Position numbers and translations under genes: made by a program
The notes under the pieces: model-generated
Told to the model about the DNA's origin: nothing
The model's input: the letters and a program-made list of their open reading frames with translations, nothing else
The model's database searches: none
DNA from: Todiramphus chloris collaris
Taxonomy: Eukaryota > Chordata > Aves > Coraciiformes > Alcedinidae
Length of the DNA: 64,000 nucleotides
Assembly (NCBI GenBank): GCA_025345505.1
Contig: JANVCC010000073.1
Span: 4,539,448-4,603,447, forward strand
Reading direction: 5' to 3'
Shown here: in pieces, positions 23,041-36,900 of the stretch
How the letters are laid out: each line of letters begins with the position of its first letter
Numbering within the stretch: position 1 is the stretch's first letter

Positions 23041-26000
23041 CTTGCTCTGAAGTACTTAAATCTCAAAAATCCAAAATGAGATTAGCAGATTACCTCCCTT
23101 TCAATTCTGTCAGCTGAACTGATTGCAAACGCTGCATCTGAGCCTTGCAACCTTACCTTTCCTTCTTATTTTGGGGACTTTCTAATTTCCCCTGCCATAG
23201 GAGCAGAGGTGCACAGCCTCCTTTTGCTCTTCTTCCCCCATTTCCATACCACAGCTCTCCACTTTTTTGGATTTAGATGGTTCATTGTTTCTTCCACTCC
23301 GTACAGGCCCAGGTCAAGGATCTCTTCTTTCCTGATGACCTCTTCCCATTGTGGAAAGTTGAAGTTTTATGAGGAATATAGGCAAAGATGAGATGAGGCT
23401 CTTGTTGTGTCGGTCCTTTGGTGTGTGGGGTGTAACTAACTTGCTTGTAGTCATGGCCATGTGCAGGGCTGTTTGCAGGGACACAAATGGCTTGGGGTTT
23501 TCTATTTTGTTTGTTTCTTTTCCTGAGTTTCCTGTAAAATGAAATTGATTCTTCTCTGCCACGCTTACGAATGGTCCCAGAAATAGGGATTTTCATCAAG
23601 TGCCACGTATAAAGTTTCCACATTACATTGAAGCAGAGAAATGCAGTAGAAGTGAGCATGAGACCTCACAAGTTTTACAATGCTAATCGACCAGTTAACG
23701 TGTCTGGTGACAAGCATATGGACCATTTGTTTTGTTCCTTCACTTAATCTCCTTCCAGAGCTGTCCTGAAATGTGTGAATGAAAAAAAAAAAGGAGAAAA
23801 TTGCTGAAGCCAGTTTTTACTGTTCCTTAGCAAGGACTGTAAAACTCGCTGAGTTTCTAAGGCTGCTGTGAGATGCACCTCTATAGAAATTTAAATTGAA
23901 GTTGATGAGGAAAGGCTTGATTATATTCCCTTCCTAGTAGAAGACTTAATCCATATTAAGGCAAGGAAGATCTGTCCACTTAAATTCCGGGGATTTTGTG
24001 TTGAGCCCATAATTCATAATTGACTGGACCAATTAAGACTCTTTTTAAACAAACCAAGTGAAAAAGACCTTATGGCTACAGTCCAATATTAGCTATATTA
24101 ATCTGAGTTTCAACCAATGAAAATGACAAGCAGGAAGAAGTAGTGGGAATGAAAGCCCCATTCCTCACTGTTGCAGCAAGCAGATATTTTGGAGGGGTGT
24201 GTAATTCTGAGCTGGAGGGATTCACTGCAAACAGGCACTGAGTGCTTCTGTCAAAGGGAATGACAGTGCTTTCTAAAGATAGCTCTTAGTTATGTGATAA
24301 TTTTTCAGACCAGATGACAAGCACTACCAGAGTGCATTGTGAAAAAGCTGCACAATTACAGATGCTAAAATGCTCTGGTCAGATCATTGTCCTCAGAGTT
24401 AAACATACATGATGGCAATTAGTGAGTGATGATAATGTATATTAGCCCATAGAACGACTGATGGTAGGAATTTTTAATTTGCTGTGTGTAGATGTGTGTG
24501 TGTTATGGAACTTCCTGTTAAGGAGAATGATGTCCTATTATTTAAGCCATTTTACTGGATCATCCCTATTTGATGTTAAATGCACTTGGCCTAAGTGATA
24601 AAACCAGTATTGTGCTGTTAGATGCTCAATTAATTTATTAGTTCAAAGATAGATTTGTACTTCTATTTTCAATTTAATGGGAATCCAGAGATTATATTTG
24701 CTTCCCACATTACTAATTTTCATGTTACTTCTTACTCTCTGATGACATGAAAACCTTGGAATCAAAATATTCTTCAAAATCCATGTTCTCAGCACTTCTG
24801 CTCTGCTCCTACCTCTGTACTTTCCAGTCTCAGGAATGCCTGACTCTTAAATGCTTTGGATGGGAACAGAAACTCTTCTTTGCAGAACTTGTGATGCCAT
24901 ACTCATTTGATGAGGCTTTTTTGGAACGTGGACCTGTTGCTATTAGTGCGTGTCCAGCGCAGCGTCGCTGCAGTCGGTGGGTGTCCTTGCTCAGCACACA
25001 AATCTGGTACTCCCTTCTGGGCAGTGAACCTCGTACAAGCTTGAAACTAAGCTTTGTGCACGTTTCCCTTGAACTTTCAGGTGTATTAGTGAAGTACCTA
25101 AAGCCCACGGCTAAGTTCATACGTTTATGTGTTACGATGCAGAGAAATGAGTGTGAAGTATTTGGTGTTGTTGACTTCAATGGTAAGTGGAATTACAACT
25201 GAGCAATTACACTGGCAATGTGTGTGATACTCCAGCTGTGGACTGACTGGGTTATACTGTGTTTTACCTCCTCCAGGTAAGACCTGTTTAGCATTTTTGG
25301 TTTTAATATTTAAAGACTGAAATAAAATAGAAAAAAAAGACGACTAAATGGAACAGAACATGAAAACCTCTGTGGGTAAAACATTTTGTGAATGTAATGA
25401 GGAGGTTACTCTGTGCATTCAGTAGCTCATCATTTGAAAACTATTTCTTATGGGTTAGTGATCTTATAAACCAGGAAAATGGGAACATAATTTTGTAAAA
25501 TGGCCATCAGTCAGATACTGAAAGTGAAAGGGTCAAATTGCAGCTCCTCCTCCCCTATAATTTGAGAGCTGGTGCATGTGAACCATCAGAATATAGCTCT
25601 TCTGTCTCGTAACATTGATTCTGAGTGTGAGATGCAAACAGTCCATCAATCAGCTCGTGTCCAGAATGGTGAAAACTCTTACAAGGACGAATTTTTCCCC
25701 TTGGGGAGGTAAGCTGCTCTAGAGGATGAGTTTTGACCCCAAAACTAAACCAGCGAATTTCAGAATTCTGATTTGCTGCTTATATTTGGATGCCCCAGAG
25801 ACCGTAATTTATTAGACAAGCTTACTGAATAGATTTAGGCGAGTCAAAAGAAACTCTCCCTTCTCTTTCATTGGAGTTTTGTATGGATTAATTATTTAGC
25901 GTGTCTGCTGCGTACAGTGGACTAGCTACCCTGATTTCCGTGATGCTTTGCCCACTTTGCTTCCTGGGGACATGACCTGATATTTTTTATAGCATTCTGA

Positions 26001-28623
26001 AAATATAAAATTTGATAGGTGTGCAAGTAGGTTTATTATTTTCCTTACTCTCTGCCGATAGCGAACTGTTAGTGAGATTTTAACAGGGCATCTGAAGTAA
26101 GAGCGGTGGATTTGGGGGAGGGTGAGGAGGGTGGGAACCCCTGGGGTACAGGTAGGGTGGGTCAGAAGGAAGATGCAGAGCAGAGGTCAAAAGAGACGTC
26201 TGACTTTCTGTGGTCTGCTGCAACTTGCTGGATTCTGCGCTGCAGACGATTGGTGTTCGATGGGTCAACGACTGCAAGTGTCTGCTTTTGAAAGTGAGCA
26301 CAAGGCAGGAAATCTTGAAGCCCTGAGTTGTCTTGAATCCAAGATGCTTTCAGAACTTATGAAGCCTGGGGATCTGAACGACAGAACTGCTCAAACGAAA
26401 AAGCTGGGACCCTCTTCACGCTTTCCGTGTCCGGCACGCAGGGAAAGGGGTTTGTAGGAACTGTGAGACCGGCAAAACAACCCAAAGTTCAGTCAGCAGC
26501 CTCTGGTACAGGAAGAATTTTGGAAACAGGCTTTTCTGGAGCATGAGATTTTCTATTATGTTCCTTGTAAAAGGAAAAAGGCCAATTTACCCTGAATATG
26601 AGCTAAACAAATTCTGCAATGTCAATATTTCAGGTCAATTGAAAGCCTGTTTTGAACATATCTGCTTTGCCTGTTAGGTCTTTTGCCCACAATAAAAGCG
26701 GCTTTTCAGAGCACTGAGAAATATATAGTTATTCTAAAAATCTCAGTAAAAGGAAAGTAGAAGAAATACTTTTCGTTCTTGCTTTCAGAATATTTGACTC
26801 ATCTTCTCTTGCTCAGGACTACAGCTGGTCAAAACCGGAATATTTTTCTTTCCTTTTTTTTTTTAATGTGACATAACCGTTTTCTTATTTTTTTCCCTTT
26901 ATAGCAAGTGCAGGTAGGGTTTAATTTTTGTTGTTGTTGGTGTTTGTTTGTTTTCTTTGTTTGTTTTTAAGGAAGAAATGCCATTTTTCAAGCAAGTGCC
27001 AGAAAGTTACATTTTGATAATGTTGAAATGAAATCTTTACTTCCTTTGATAATCCTCCAATTGTTGTCAGAACATTTAAGCAGTATTAATCACAGCTTTT
27101 CTTTAGTAGCAAAACTACTATTGGAGATTCACACTACACCTGATTTGCAGCTAAAGAGAGGACTTTCCCTGCAGTGTTTCTCAAGTATTTAGATGGTACC
27201 AGCTGCTCAGGAACATTATGCCCACCTAGCACACCTTCAGATTTAACCCAGAAATCTCTCCTCTACATCTTGCATTTCTTCAAGAGAAAATGAAACCGTC
27301 TCATGGTACCTTATTGGTGCAAGGTGAAGGAAATGGCATCAGCTGCACAAGATAGTATGTGCTGACTGAGGGAATTCACGAGCCACCCTACAGAGTTAGG
27401 GGAATTAGACCGGGCAATAATGGGGAAACTTTCTTGTGCTAATTCTCAGCAGCAGCAGCTCTTAATTGGGGACAACACAGAAGAGCAATAATACGAAGGA
27501 GCCGGAGGCCATGGGCTGCAACTGCTCCCAGGCTTTTCCAGCAGCACAGAAAGTGCGTTAGACCGGAGCTAAGGTGTTCTATCTGGAGCTGAAGAGATGT
27601 CTTAACACCTGAAAAGCCAAAGCAAAAATTAGCAGTAACATTTACTATAAACTACTATACAAGGCAGTTAAAAAGCATGGCTAGTCTTGCTGCTGTACAG
27701 ACAAGCCAGTTTTTCTCTGTGCAGCTTGCTCTTGCATTCTCATTGGTATGGAGAGTTGTTAAAGTGAGAAATGCAAAAGTAAGATACATGACAAATACTA
27801 GAGGAGACTGCCTGCTACTAACTCTGCATGAGGGAGATTTCCACGGGGCTTGCCAGGGAGAGGTCTGTCTCCAGCTGCTTGAATTTTCAAATTTAAGTCT
27901 TGCCTACAATGAGGTACAAAGTGTCCAGGGCAAATGAAGCAGCGGGGCAGCGTTCCCAGGGATGAATATATCAAGGTGGGTGCATCTGTGCTGTCATTTT
28001 ACAATGGTTCCTGCTTCAGTGTGAGGTCCTGACTGTCTGTGCCTTTAACATGCTGCTCTGCCACATAGCATGTGGCACTAGCAGCAAAGCACCTGCTCTC
28101 CAGATGAGACCGTGGGACAGGCCAAAGACAGTCACTGCAGGCCAGGAGAATGCTTGGGGTAGCTCGTGTCCCTCTACCCCCTTCAACTCCCACTCCCTGA
28201 AATAGGCAGCACAGTAGAAAGTCACAAATCCTGAAAATTGTGTATTTTCATATTGGGCATTCAGTCTTACTGAGCATTTTAGTGTTACGCTTTTCTACTT
28301 TTCCATCTTGCAATTGCTTCCTTTCAAAAATGAGACAAAAAGGAAGCTGTTGTGGGCTTCATCTCAGTGGCTCTGGGAGGCAGCTTGGAGAAGGGCAGTG
28401 TGTGGTGCACTAAAACCACTGCTGTTCTGCTTATTTTATTATGGGTTTTAAACATCCTTCTTTATATCCCCAACCAGCTTGACTCCTTGAGAAATATCCG
28501 GGCCTCTTGCTCTGCAATTAATTTATGGGCAGCTGTCTTGAGAGGGAGATCGTGGGATGCCGATAAAGTATTATGGATTCACTGTGACCATGCAAGTTGC
28601 CATTTCCAATGAGTTAGTGCTAG
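23041..28623. other. Unique non-coding sequence, no gene seen
   Basis: No supported gene. A 151-codon plus-strand frame (24747-25202) and an overlapping 116-codon minus-strand frame cover the same patch. Neither resembles a family I know, and two overlapping opposite frames are what a stop-poor stretch gives by chance. A GTTT/GTT-rich tract lies at 26925-26968. Confidence 0.5.
26925..26968 (+). repeat. (GTT)n/(GTTT)n simple repeat
   Basis: Imperfect GTT and GTTT units over 44 bp, followed by unique sequence. It is a plain microsatellite-like tract with no adjoining transposon. Confidence 0.75.
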
Positions 28624-28659
28624 TCTCTATATCTCTGTATCTCTATATCTTTATATCTC
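28624..28659 (+). repeat. (TATCTC/TATATC)n short tandem repeat
   Basis: Six 6-bp units of the TATCTC/TATATCT type with single-base variants make a 36-bp tract. It is pyrimidine- and AT-rich, and probably an old, interrupted microsatellite. Confidence 0.8.
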
Positions 28660-28788
28660 ATCACAAACCTTCTTGAGTGAGGACACTCAGATATCCCCAG
28701 GGTTGCTCTTTACTGTTCTCCAGCCATAGTACAGCAGTCTATATAGACAGCTATACTTAGGCAGTGGGGGCAGGAGGGGAAGCAGTTG

Positions 28789-29283
28789 GAATCATAGAAT
28801 TGTTTAGGTTGGAAAAGACCTTTGACATCTTAGAGTCCAACTGTTGACCCAGCACTGCCAAGTCTGCCCCTAAACCACGTCCCTCAGAACCACATCTACA
28901 TGTCTCTTAAATTCCTCCAGGGATGTTGACTAAACCGCTTCCTTGGGCAGCCTGTTCCAATGCTTGATAACCCTGTTTCAGTGGATACATTTTTCCTGAT
29001 CCCTGATCTAAACCTCCCCTGGTGCAACTTGAGGCCATTTCCCCTTGTCCAATGTCTTGTTCCTTGCAAGAACAGACTGACCCACACCTTGCCACAATCT
29101 CCTGCCAGGGAGTTGTAGAGAGCAAGAAGGTCCCCCCTGAGCCTCCTTTTCTGCAGGCTAGGCAACCCCAGGTCCCTCAGCTGCTCCTCTTTAGACTTGT
29201 TCTCAAGACCCTTCACCGGTTTCGTTGCCTTTCTTTGGACATGCTCCAGCCCCTCAACGTCCTTCTGGGAGTGGAGGGCCCAT
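28789..29283 (-). mobile_element. CR1 LINE, 5'-truncated, ORF2 C-terminus plus 3' UTR
   Basis: The plus strand starts with 'gaatcatagaattg', then 'aggttggaaaagacc', the reversed CR1 3' end. On the minus strand a frame from 29216 to about 28990 still reads as CR1 ORF2 C-terminus: KEEQLRDLGLPSLQKRRLRG and RSGIRKNVS are visible. It then passes into frames that no longer match. Compared with the copy at 4088, the sequence is more diverged and the 3' end is of a different type, so it belongs to another, probably older, CR1 subfamily. About 0.5 kb is left, with no reverse transcriptase domain. Confidence 0.93.
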
Positions 29284-30354
29284 CATTTGCCACGGATGTA
29301 GCAAGAGATGGTTTCAGAAGGTGAGTGAATCAGGGAGCTAGGAGAGCTTGTGGAGTACAAGTCTTACACAGCAGATGCTGGGGTGGTTAAGTTGTAGGTG
29401 CACACCGGTGTGGGTGCGAAGGCTCGCAGGGCAGCAGGCAGGTCAGTGGGTCTTCCTGCTGCAGGGATTTGGGCAATACACAGTAGATGGTATTTCATAA
29501 TCTGGTGAAGGCAAATGATGAACATTGCAGCAAATTACGACTGTTTCAGCAAGGGCAGGCTCAGGCCATTGGTTTGATTTACAGCATGAAACAGAGTCGT
29601 GCCGTAGATGCAGCCCGATGATGTCTGAGCCCTTTTGTCGGCTAGATAATGGGATACCGAAAGGAAAGACAGAAACTACAGCAAATGAGGTAGAAATAAC
29701 AGTTCATTAGAAAGGTACAGGGAGGGTATTTTGGGGTTTTTCTTTTCTTGTTTAGGCCCAGACTGTTCTGCCAGTGGACAGAAGAGGGAAGGAAGCAGGG
29801 GTATAATGCTGTCCTCCGTTCAGGCTGCTGACTGAAAGTGGGGAGTGCTGGAAATACGTCATGAAGTGTCTGCAAGATTTTAGCAGTTTGTACAGAACCG
29901 GGTTGCTATCCTGCAATATTAAATTTACAGAATGCATCTTTCTGGAGATAGGCACATTTCTTCTATGTGCAATTCTGTTCTAGCTTCTGGCTAGAAGAGC
30001 CTTTATTTAGCAAGTGTGATAATGAATGCAAAGATCACTTCTTCCGAACTGTGGGCAGAATAAATATACACTCACTCTCTGAGAGATTTACTCAGAGTTT
30101 TATCTGCTAATTTGTATTAACGTTGCATTCAACCCCGGAGTCAACAGACTAGGAGCCCAACCCCTTATTTTTATGTACAACCAAGAACAGAGAAGCAGAG
30201 AATGGTCTTCATACAAATAAGAAAATAAAGAGATTGCCATGGTGAGAAAATGCTGCAGGAGCTGGAATGGCTGTGTCATTGAAGCCAGCATTGATCTAAC
30301 CCTTTTTATTTTTTTCTAAAGCACTAACTGAAAGTGAGTTGCAAAAGAAAATCA
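29284..30354. other. Unique non-coding sequence between CR1 copies
   Basis: About 1.1 kb with short open frames only. I see no exon, RNA gene or recognisable transposon in it. Confidence 0.55.
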
Positions 30355-30440
30355 ATTCTGAGAATCATTAGGGTTGGAAGGAACCTCTCCTGGGTCGCAC
30401 AGTCCATCACTCCTATGATTGTTCCTAAACCAGCTCTAAC
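30355..30440 (-). mobile_element. Short CR1 LINE 3' fragment
   Basis: The plus strand reads 'ctgagaatcattagggttgg', then 'aaggaacctctcctgg' and 'cagtccatcactcctatg', which aligns with the reversed CR1 3' terminus. Only about 85 bp are recognisable. It is either an extreme 5' truncation or an old copy whose remainder has decayed. Confidence 0.75.
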
Positions 30441-33400
30441 AACTGGGTATCTACTCGTATTTTTTATGATGGCTCTACATTTTTCTTTGGCTGGTTACAA
30501 CAATAATGTTAAAACAAACATTCTTTAAAAAAGAAACATTGCAAAGCAAGCCCTTGGGTACCTTTTAGCTGACAGATAATCTTCGAGGCTCATTTACTTT
30601 TAAAAAGTAACAGTACTCAAATGTCATTGTGTATTCATCTTTGCAGGTGCCAGGGAAATTAGAAATATGACTGCCCCTTGTCTTTGTTGTGAGTGGATCT
30701 CTCTTAGGCTCTTCTACTGAGCTTCTGGTTTGTAAATGAATGTCCAAATGCCCCGTGTTCTTGAAAGAGTTGGGTTACAAGAGAGTTGTTTGTAGTTCTT
30801 GTCAAGGACAGGGAAACTGTGCTTCGGGTTAGAGCTGCAAGCTAAATACAGAGACTGCTTACTAACACAGAGGGGATGCTTGCAGGAAAGCATCACTAGT
30901 CTTGTTCTGTGGCAGGTCTGGTTTAAATCTTGTAGAAGATGCGGTTTCATTGTTGTTGTGTCATGTCACTTGGATCTCCTGGGCTGCTTACTGTCTTCTG
31001 CTGTGTGTCACCAGCCTCTTTTCTCACCTCAGCTGTATTTTGTTTTATCTTGGGAAAGGTACTTGGCAAATCATATTAAAATCCCTCTCTAGTGCAGAAT
31101 GAGAAGGTGCTTTGTTTGAAAGCTTGGGCAAGGGGAATGCACCTATCCAGCTTTTGTCTCACTTCTGTCATAAGCCTTTCTTTGAACACCGTGCAGATAT
31201 AGTGTTGCAATAGTATAATGCCACAATAGCATAGCTTCTGCTGGGCTTTTACCAGGTAAGACCTCTTCTGAACATAGATGAGATTACCACATCTGCACAT
31301 GCCCTGTGACTCTTAGTTGATGGATATCACGCCAAGCAAAGTGCTTTGCCAAGATGTCAGCCTAGTTCCTTCTTTTTAAAAGTGCATATAGCTAAAATTT
31401 CCGCAAGCTACTTTTTCTGTTTGTTTGCTTGTTTAAACAAAGAAGACTTTATATAATGCAAAATTATGTTTTAATGGCTGTGGTGTAAAATCAGTTAAGT
31501 TGAGAAGAATTTCTTTTGGAGAAATACTGTGTTCTAGCCAGAAAAATTCTCATTGGTACCTTGTCATCCAGTGAGGCTGACACCAAGACTTTTTTAGGGT
31601 TTCTGTGTGTGGCTTAATATTGTGAGTTATGGGAGATATTGCCCACAAGTTTGTGGCTTTCCTACAAGGCAAATAAGAGGCACCTATTAAGTTTTTGAAT
31701 AGTACTTTGACCATTCCTGTCCATTGTTGCAGGAATTACATGCTTAAAAATGAGCTTATTTGTGGAGGCAGCAAGTCAGAGAGAGTGGTTGATTTGCACA
31801 CCTTCCCTTCTTGGACTTCACCGTTTTAGAGCGGTGGGAGAGTAAGCATGGAGAGGACTTTGGGGGGCATGGCACGAGTGCTGCTCACTGCACAATGGAG
31901 CCAGCCCTTTGCTTCTCACAGGCTACTTCCAGAGATGAAACATGAAATAATTCAGTAATAACCTAATGCTTTGTGCTAATCTGGCATCTCACACTTTTAT
32001 GATTTAGAAAAGAGGCAGTTAAATTATAATATCAAGAAAGCTGCAGCATAAAGCTTTACTTTAGTCGCATAATTTTGCAACAGCAATTACCTCAGCTACA
32101 AATTTAATTTAAAAACTCTTTGAAAGCACAGTCAGTGTTATCACAGAATATACTTGAAATCAATGAAGGATGATTTCATTCCAAGTCTGAAGATACGATT
32201 TAATAGGCAGGGAAGAAACCTGCACACAGACACACGCTCTTACTTATTAATAAATTCTGCTGTAGCAATTACAAATCTTGACTTCCACAAATTCATTTAC
32301 TCTTGGCAAAATATGAATTATAAACAATGTTTGCCAACTTAATGCAGTTGCATTCTTGCACCTAGCTGGAAAATAGACGGGAACTGTTGAAAATGATCCT
32401 AATCATGATGCTATTAAGAAAGATGCAGAGAACATACTCTGATAAACACCACAGTGTCTGCCTACCATTATCTTATATTTTCCTTCATGATTCATGGTAA
32501 CTTAGCAACCATATAGGCCTGATAACCTTTAATGGCTCTAAAAATGATGTACTTGGAATCTATCACTTATGGCTTGGTGCTCAAGTAATGACACTCTTTT
32601 CTTTGATGGCACATCTCAAGCCAAATAAATACACAGGAACTAGAGCAGCTTTCTTTGTCTGGTTATTCATATTTTGCATGGTTATTCAGACCGAGCAAGG
32701 AAAGAGCTCTGTAATCCAGGCTTAATAAGTATAGATTTTGGATATACGTACATACCTTAATTAACTATATGGATTCAAAAGAATGTCAAAAGAGCACTGG
32801 GCTATTGACTGATAGAGAGTGGTGGTTGTGCGTTACCTGGAGGGGGTGGAAAGGGCAGTCTCCTATCAGAATGAGGGAAAATGCTTGGGAATCTGGGCAT
32901 TGCCAGGTTGGCTGTGGAGCTGTTAACTGTTTGACTGCTACTCATGTGTCTTGGGATGCTCTGATTGAAGCTGTTGAGCAGTAGAAGACAAGGTTTTGAC
33001 TATATTAGTGCCTCTGCGTCACCAAGAGCAGAGGTGAGTATTGTCCAAGGTGTCACTGTTAGTCAGCATGGTTCAAGTTTCTGCCAGTAACCCACTTGTT
33101 CTTAACATGGGAGCAATTAGAGTTAGGTAGGAGTGGTTCCCATTTCCCTCTGGATTTCTGGTATTTGCAGAGTTAGGCATCACTGCATGAACGAAGCTAG
33201 AGCTAAACCACAGACATGAAGTCTTTCTGCTTCGGACTCCAGGCAGGGATGTCTGTTGCAGGGGACTGTGGTAAAGGCTGAGGCAGTGAGGATGGGGCTT
33301 GTGGCTGCCCAACTGTGCAGCAGCCACAGCCACCGGGCACTGCACGCTTGCCACGGAACAGAAGCCAGGCAGCACGAAACCAGCCATTTCCTGGCTGGGA

Positions 33401-36400
33401 AGAAAGCTGCTGTTGAGCAGAAGCACTGGTTATACAAATGCAAAGGGTGGGATATCCAGCCTGTGCTGTATCTACGACCAGCAGCTCTCGCTTCAGATAC
33501 TTTCAGTAGAGGCACCGTGGCCTGGTCCACTGTTCTCGGAGGTGAGGAGGAATGCTGATGGGGTGGGAGTGCTGCTGAGCCGAATCGGAGTTGCCACTTT
33601 CTGGAGGAGCTGGAGCTGGGGACACGCACACACATGTGCAGGCTGTTGGTGCTGTGGCACAAGTGCCAGGGAACCCTGGCACCCTCTGTCTAAGGCCACA
33701 GCGCCCGGGGAAGCGAGGTGTGACATCCCCCGGGCTGAGAAACAGAACCCGCTGTGTTTTGAAGTGGTTTCCTATTTGCATGATGAATGTTATCCCAATA
33801 AAAAATGCAGAATCCGAGGTATCGGAAAGCTTCAGAACGGAGAATTGAATGTCAGTGATGTTTACTAACTGCTCCTCTCATAATTCTATCAGATGCTGAG
33901 CAGATAACATTTACATTTAAAGACAGAAGTAATCAATGTGTGTTAATGTATGACCCTCATGCACTTTGTGCTGAAGCTTTTTACCAGCCGCCTTAAAGGG
34001 CCGTATCCTGCCATGGTCCTGTTAGTAGAATTCTCCACGTGTCTGCCTTACCTTCAGGTACCTGGGCAAATGATTAGGTTACTGCGGGAGAAGGTAGGGT
34101 GTGAATTCCAGAGAGCTCACCACAGCCACTTCTGGGCAGGATTTTACCTCTTGGAGAGTGCAGAGTAAATGAAGAGCACTAAAACGAGAGCTGAAGGAAA
34201 GATATTTCACCAATGTCACCTCTACCCCGGGGTGGGCTGGGGTAGCAGGGCACACCTGGACACGGTGTGTAGGTGCTTCCCTCTGTTCATGCCACAGCTT
34301 CTGCAGCATCTCTGAGCCATAATTCTTTAAGTATTATTAAACTCTAAATTCTGTCAGTGTACGATACGAAACAAATTGCTGCAGGCTTTGAGTTCATTGT
34401 TGTCTCCAAATCATTTGCAGTATCCAGTTGTTTTTGTCTCTTCCAGAGCTTACCAGTACATTCATAATGGATATTCTCCCGTTCTGCCTTGAGCAGAAAC
34501 ACACGGGCCCTCTTGGAAAGAAATGGTTGGGAGTTTAAACCTAAGGCCAAAACCTGCTTTCTTACAAACCAAGGGAATTAGGATCTGGGGTTTCTGATCC
34601 CCGTTAACGTGGTGTTTAACAGTACCTCTCATTTACATCCCAGTACAAGTGGAGTGGAACCGAGTGACTTTTGCATTTCTGCAGTTTCTGGGTTTTTTTT
34701 TTAATTTTAAAAGGCAATTTTTTTAATAAAACATTAAAAAAATTTCTCCTCCATTTTGATCAGCTCCAGTGCAGTCTTTCCACTCTTCCAGCCCTTGTTA
34801 AATGGATACTGAGGCTTGTTTAAAAAATCCCACCAAAAATACTTCAAATCAGACCTTGACTTAGCCCTTCACGACTGGATTTCCAGAGTTTGTACAAAGT
34901 TTGTTGAGACCTGTTTTATTCCCAACACTTCTGCTGACAAAAACACCTTTGTTGAGCAGTTGTGTATTGACAACCAGAGAATGTTTCAGATTGTATGTGA
35001 AAGAAGGATAATTTTGCAGGATTCCTGGAATATTGGAGTTTTCATGCAATTATGGTACGAGGTTTGGAGAATTTGTTACAAGGTGCCTTTAAAAAAAACA
35101 AACCAGCAGAAAACAGATGTACTGTCAAAAATTCATCAGCAGCTCCCCCTGTGTAATGTACTTTTCAAGAGCCAAGTGAAAAAATGTCAAAACAAATAGA
35201 GAATTCTTAGTTAAAACAACTCTTTGAGATCTGACTTAGCCTTTCTTACACATTTCCTTTCCCGTAAACCACTTTCCTCATGTTTTCTTCCAGTAAATGA
35301 GATGTGCATAATTCAGTCTTATTAGAGAATTGCTTTGCAGAAAAAAAAAAAAAAAACCCAAACACAAACAAGTCTTTTGAATGGTGGGGGATGAGAAAAC
35401 CCCAATTGTCCCAATTTCATCATACTTTGGCTTACATTCCCAGCTCGCCCTCCATCCGCAGAAGGACCTGCCGAGTTACATTGATAGGAACCAAGTTACA
35501 TTAGATTTCCCGTAAAGGTCTACATTAAATACATCCATACATTCATTTTTTTCTGTACACTAGATGCAAATCCCAGATTCAAAGGCTCTAGATCCCCTAT
35601 TTTTCATTTCCAACTAAGTGATTTTCCTTTTTCTTACACTGGTATATATTGGGAACTATCTTCAAGCAAACAGTATTACTCTGGCAATTATTATGCTGGC
35701 AAGGGGAGAAATAGAGCAGAGATTGTGTTATATGATACATTCTAAAATGGCACGCTTGTCTGGTATGGAGTGACTGAAATGCAGATTAGAGACTCAACAG
35801 AAATACCTCTTTTTTTGGTAAAAAACTTAAGTATTTCTTCAACAAATGTGCTGGCATAAGTAGACGAAGCAATCCTTCAATTTGATCGAACAGCCCCCTG
35901 AGGCACTGACCTGAGCTTTTCGTTTCTGCTCCGTTTTGGGCTTTGTGGCCTTGCATGGCTTGTTTACCAGTTTCACTTATACCTTGCAGACTGGAGATTT
36001 TACAGATAGTGTGAGGCCAAGTTTAGGGAAACCAGCAAATGCGCTGGAAATGAGTGTGCTTAACCTAAGGCAACAGTTAAAAAACCCCACACAGTTTTTG
36101 TACAACCTGGTCCAGTGCCATCTCCCCTGGGGTTGAGAGACCAGGCACAGCCAAAGTCAGAGAACTCCGGAAACCTGGTGTATTCCTGGGGACCTCTGAG
36201 TGTTCCACCGGAGTTCAGCCTGAATGGCACAGTGAAAACTGCGGGGGCTCGGGGAGAGCGAGGAGAGGAATTAAGGATTCAGTTATGTATTCTAAGCTGC
36301 TTTAGGAACCCGACAGCGTTTTGGTTGGTATCAAAATATTTATAGCATAGAAGATTAATATTTGCACCAGTGAGCTCTTTAATTTCATTTACCTTAGGAA

Positions 36401-36900
36401 CGGGGATTTTGGCGTTGAGAAGAACCAAAAATGCAGCAGTGGGTGTTCAGCTCGTGCAAACCGCACTAACGCTTTTGGGTCCCAGGGCGAAGGGAAGTTT
36501 CACAGATGGCAATCGAATCTTTGCATTTTTTTATTTTAAAATATTTTTTTGAAATATCTACTTGATGTTTTAGGAATTGCAAATACTGTTAAGTGCCATC
36601 CTGCCGTTCTGTGGGGAACAGGAGGTGGCAGCAGAGGCAGGTTGTTGGCTGAAGCACACCAAAAGGTTGGGGTAGAGAGGCCCAGAGTGGCATCAAGTGC
36701 TGGCAGGGTGAGGGCTGGCAGAGGGGCTGGCAGTGGGGACAGCTCTGCAGAGCCAGCCTGGTAACCCACCCCTTCAGAAAGAGTTTGCCCCTATGATCCT
36801 TCAAAACAGAGAAACAGGAGTCAGAAGGTTCCTGATTAGTTCCTTTGAAGGAAACTGGCATTTAGCAAGGTTCCTAGCAGTTGTCTGTAGCAAATAGGTA
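30441..36900. other. Unique non-coding sequence, no gene seen
   Basis: No gene can be supported. 33200-33760 is locally GC-rich and open on both strands (189 codons plus, 160 codons minus), without domains or a convincing promoter. 34816-35199 carries a 127-codon plus-strand frame that starts from TTG and has no known family. A run of 16 A lies at 35341-35356, and AT-rich low-complexity sequence lies near 34690-34745 and 36520-36555. Confidence 0.5.
35341..35356 (+). repeat. A16 homopolymer
   Basis: Sixteen A followed by A/C-rich sequence. I looked for a retroposed gene copy upstream that would explain it as a poly(A) tail and recognised none. Confidence 0.8.

Noticed and set aside
24747..25202. 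151-codon plus-strand frame overlapping a 116-codon minus-strand frame
   Set aside because: Two opposite frames over the same DNA indicate a stop-poor stretch. There is no Kozak or promoter context and no known domain.
33299..33868. 189-codon plus-strand and 160-codon minus-strand frames in a GC-rich patch
   Set aside because: High GC lowers stop density on both strands. The translations are rich in A, C, S and H with no motif.
34816..35199. 127-codon plus-strand frame with natural-looking codon use
   Set aside because: It begins at TTG, has no recognisable family and no clear splice sites at its ends. Its length is within chance expectation.
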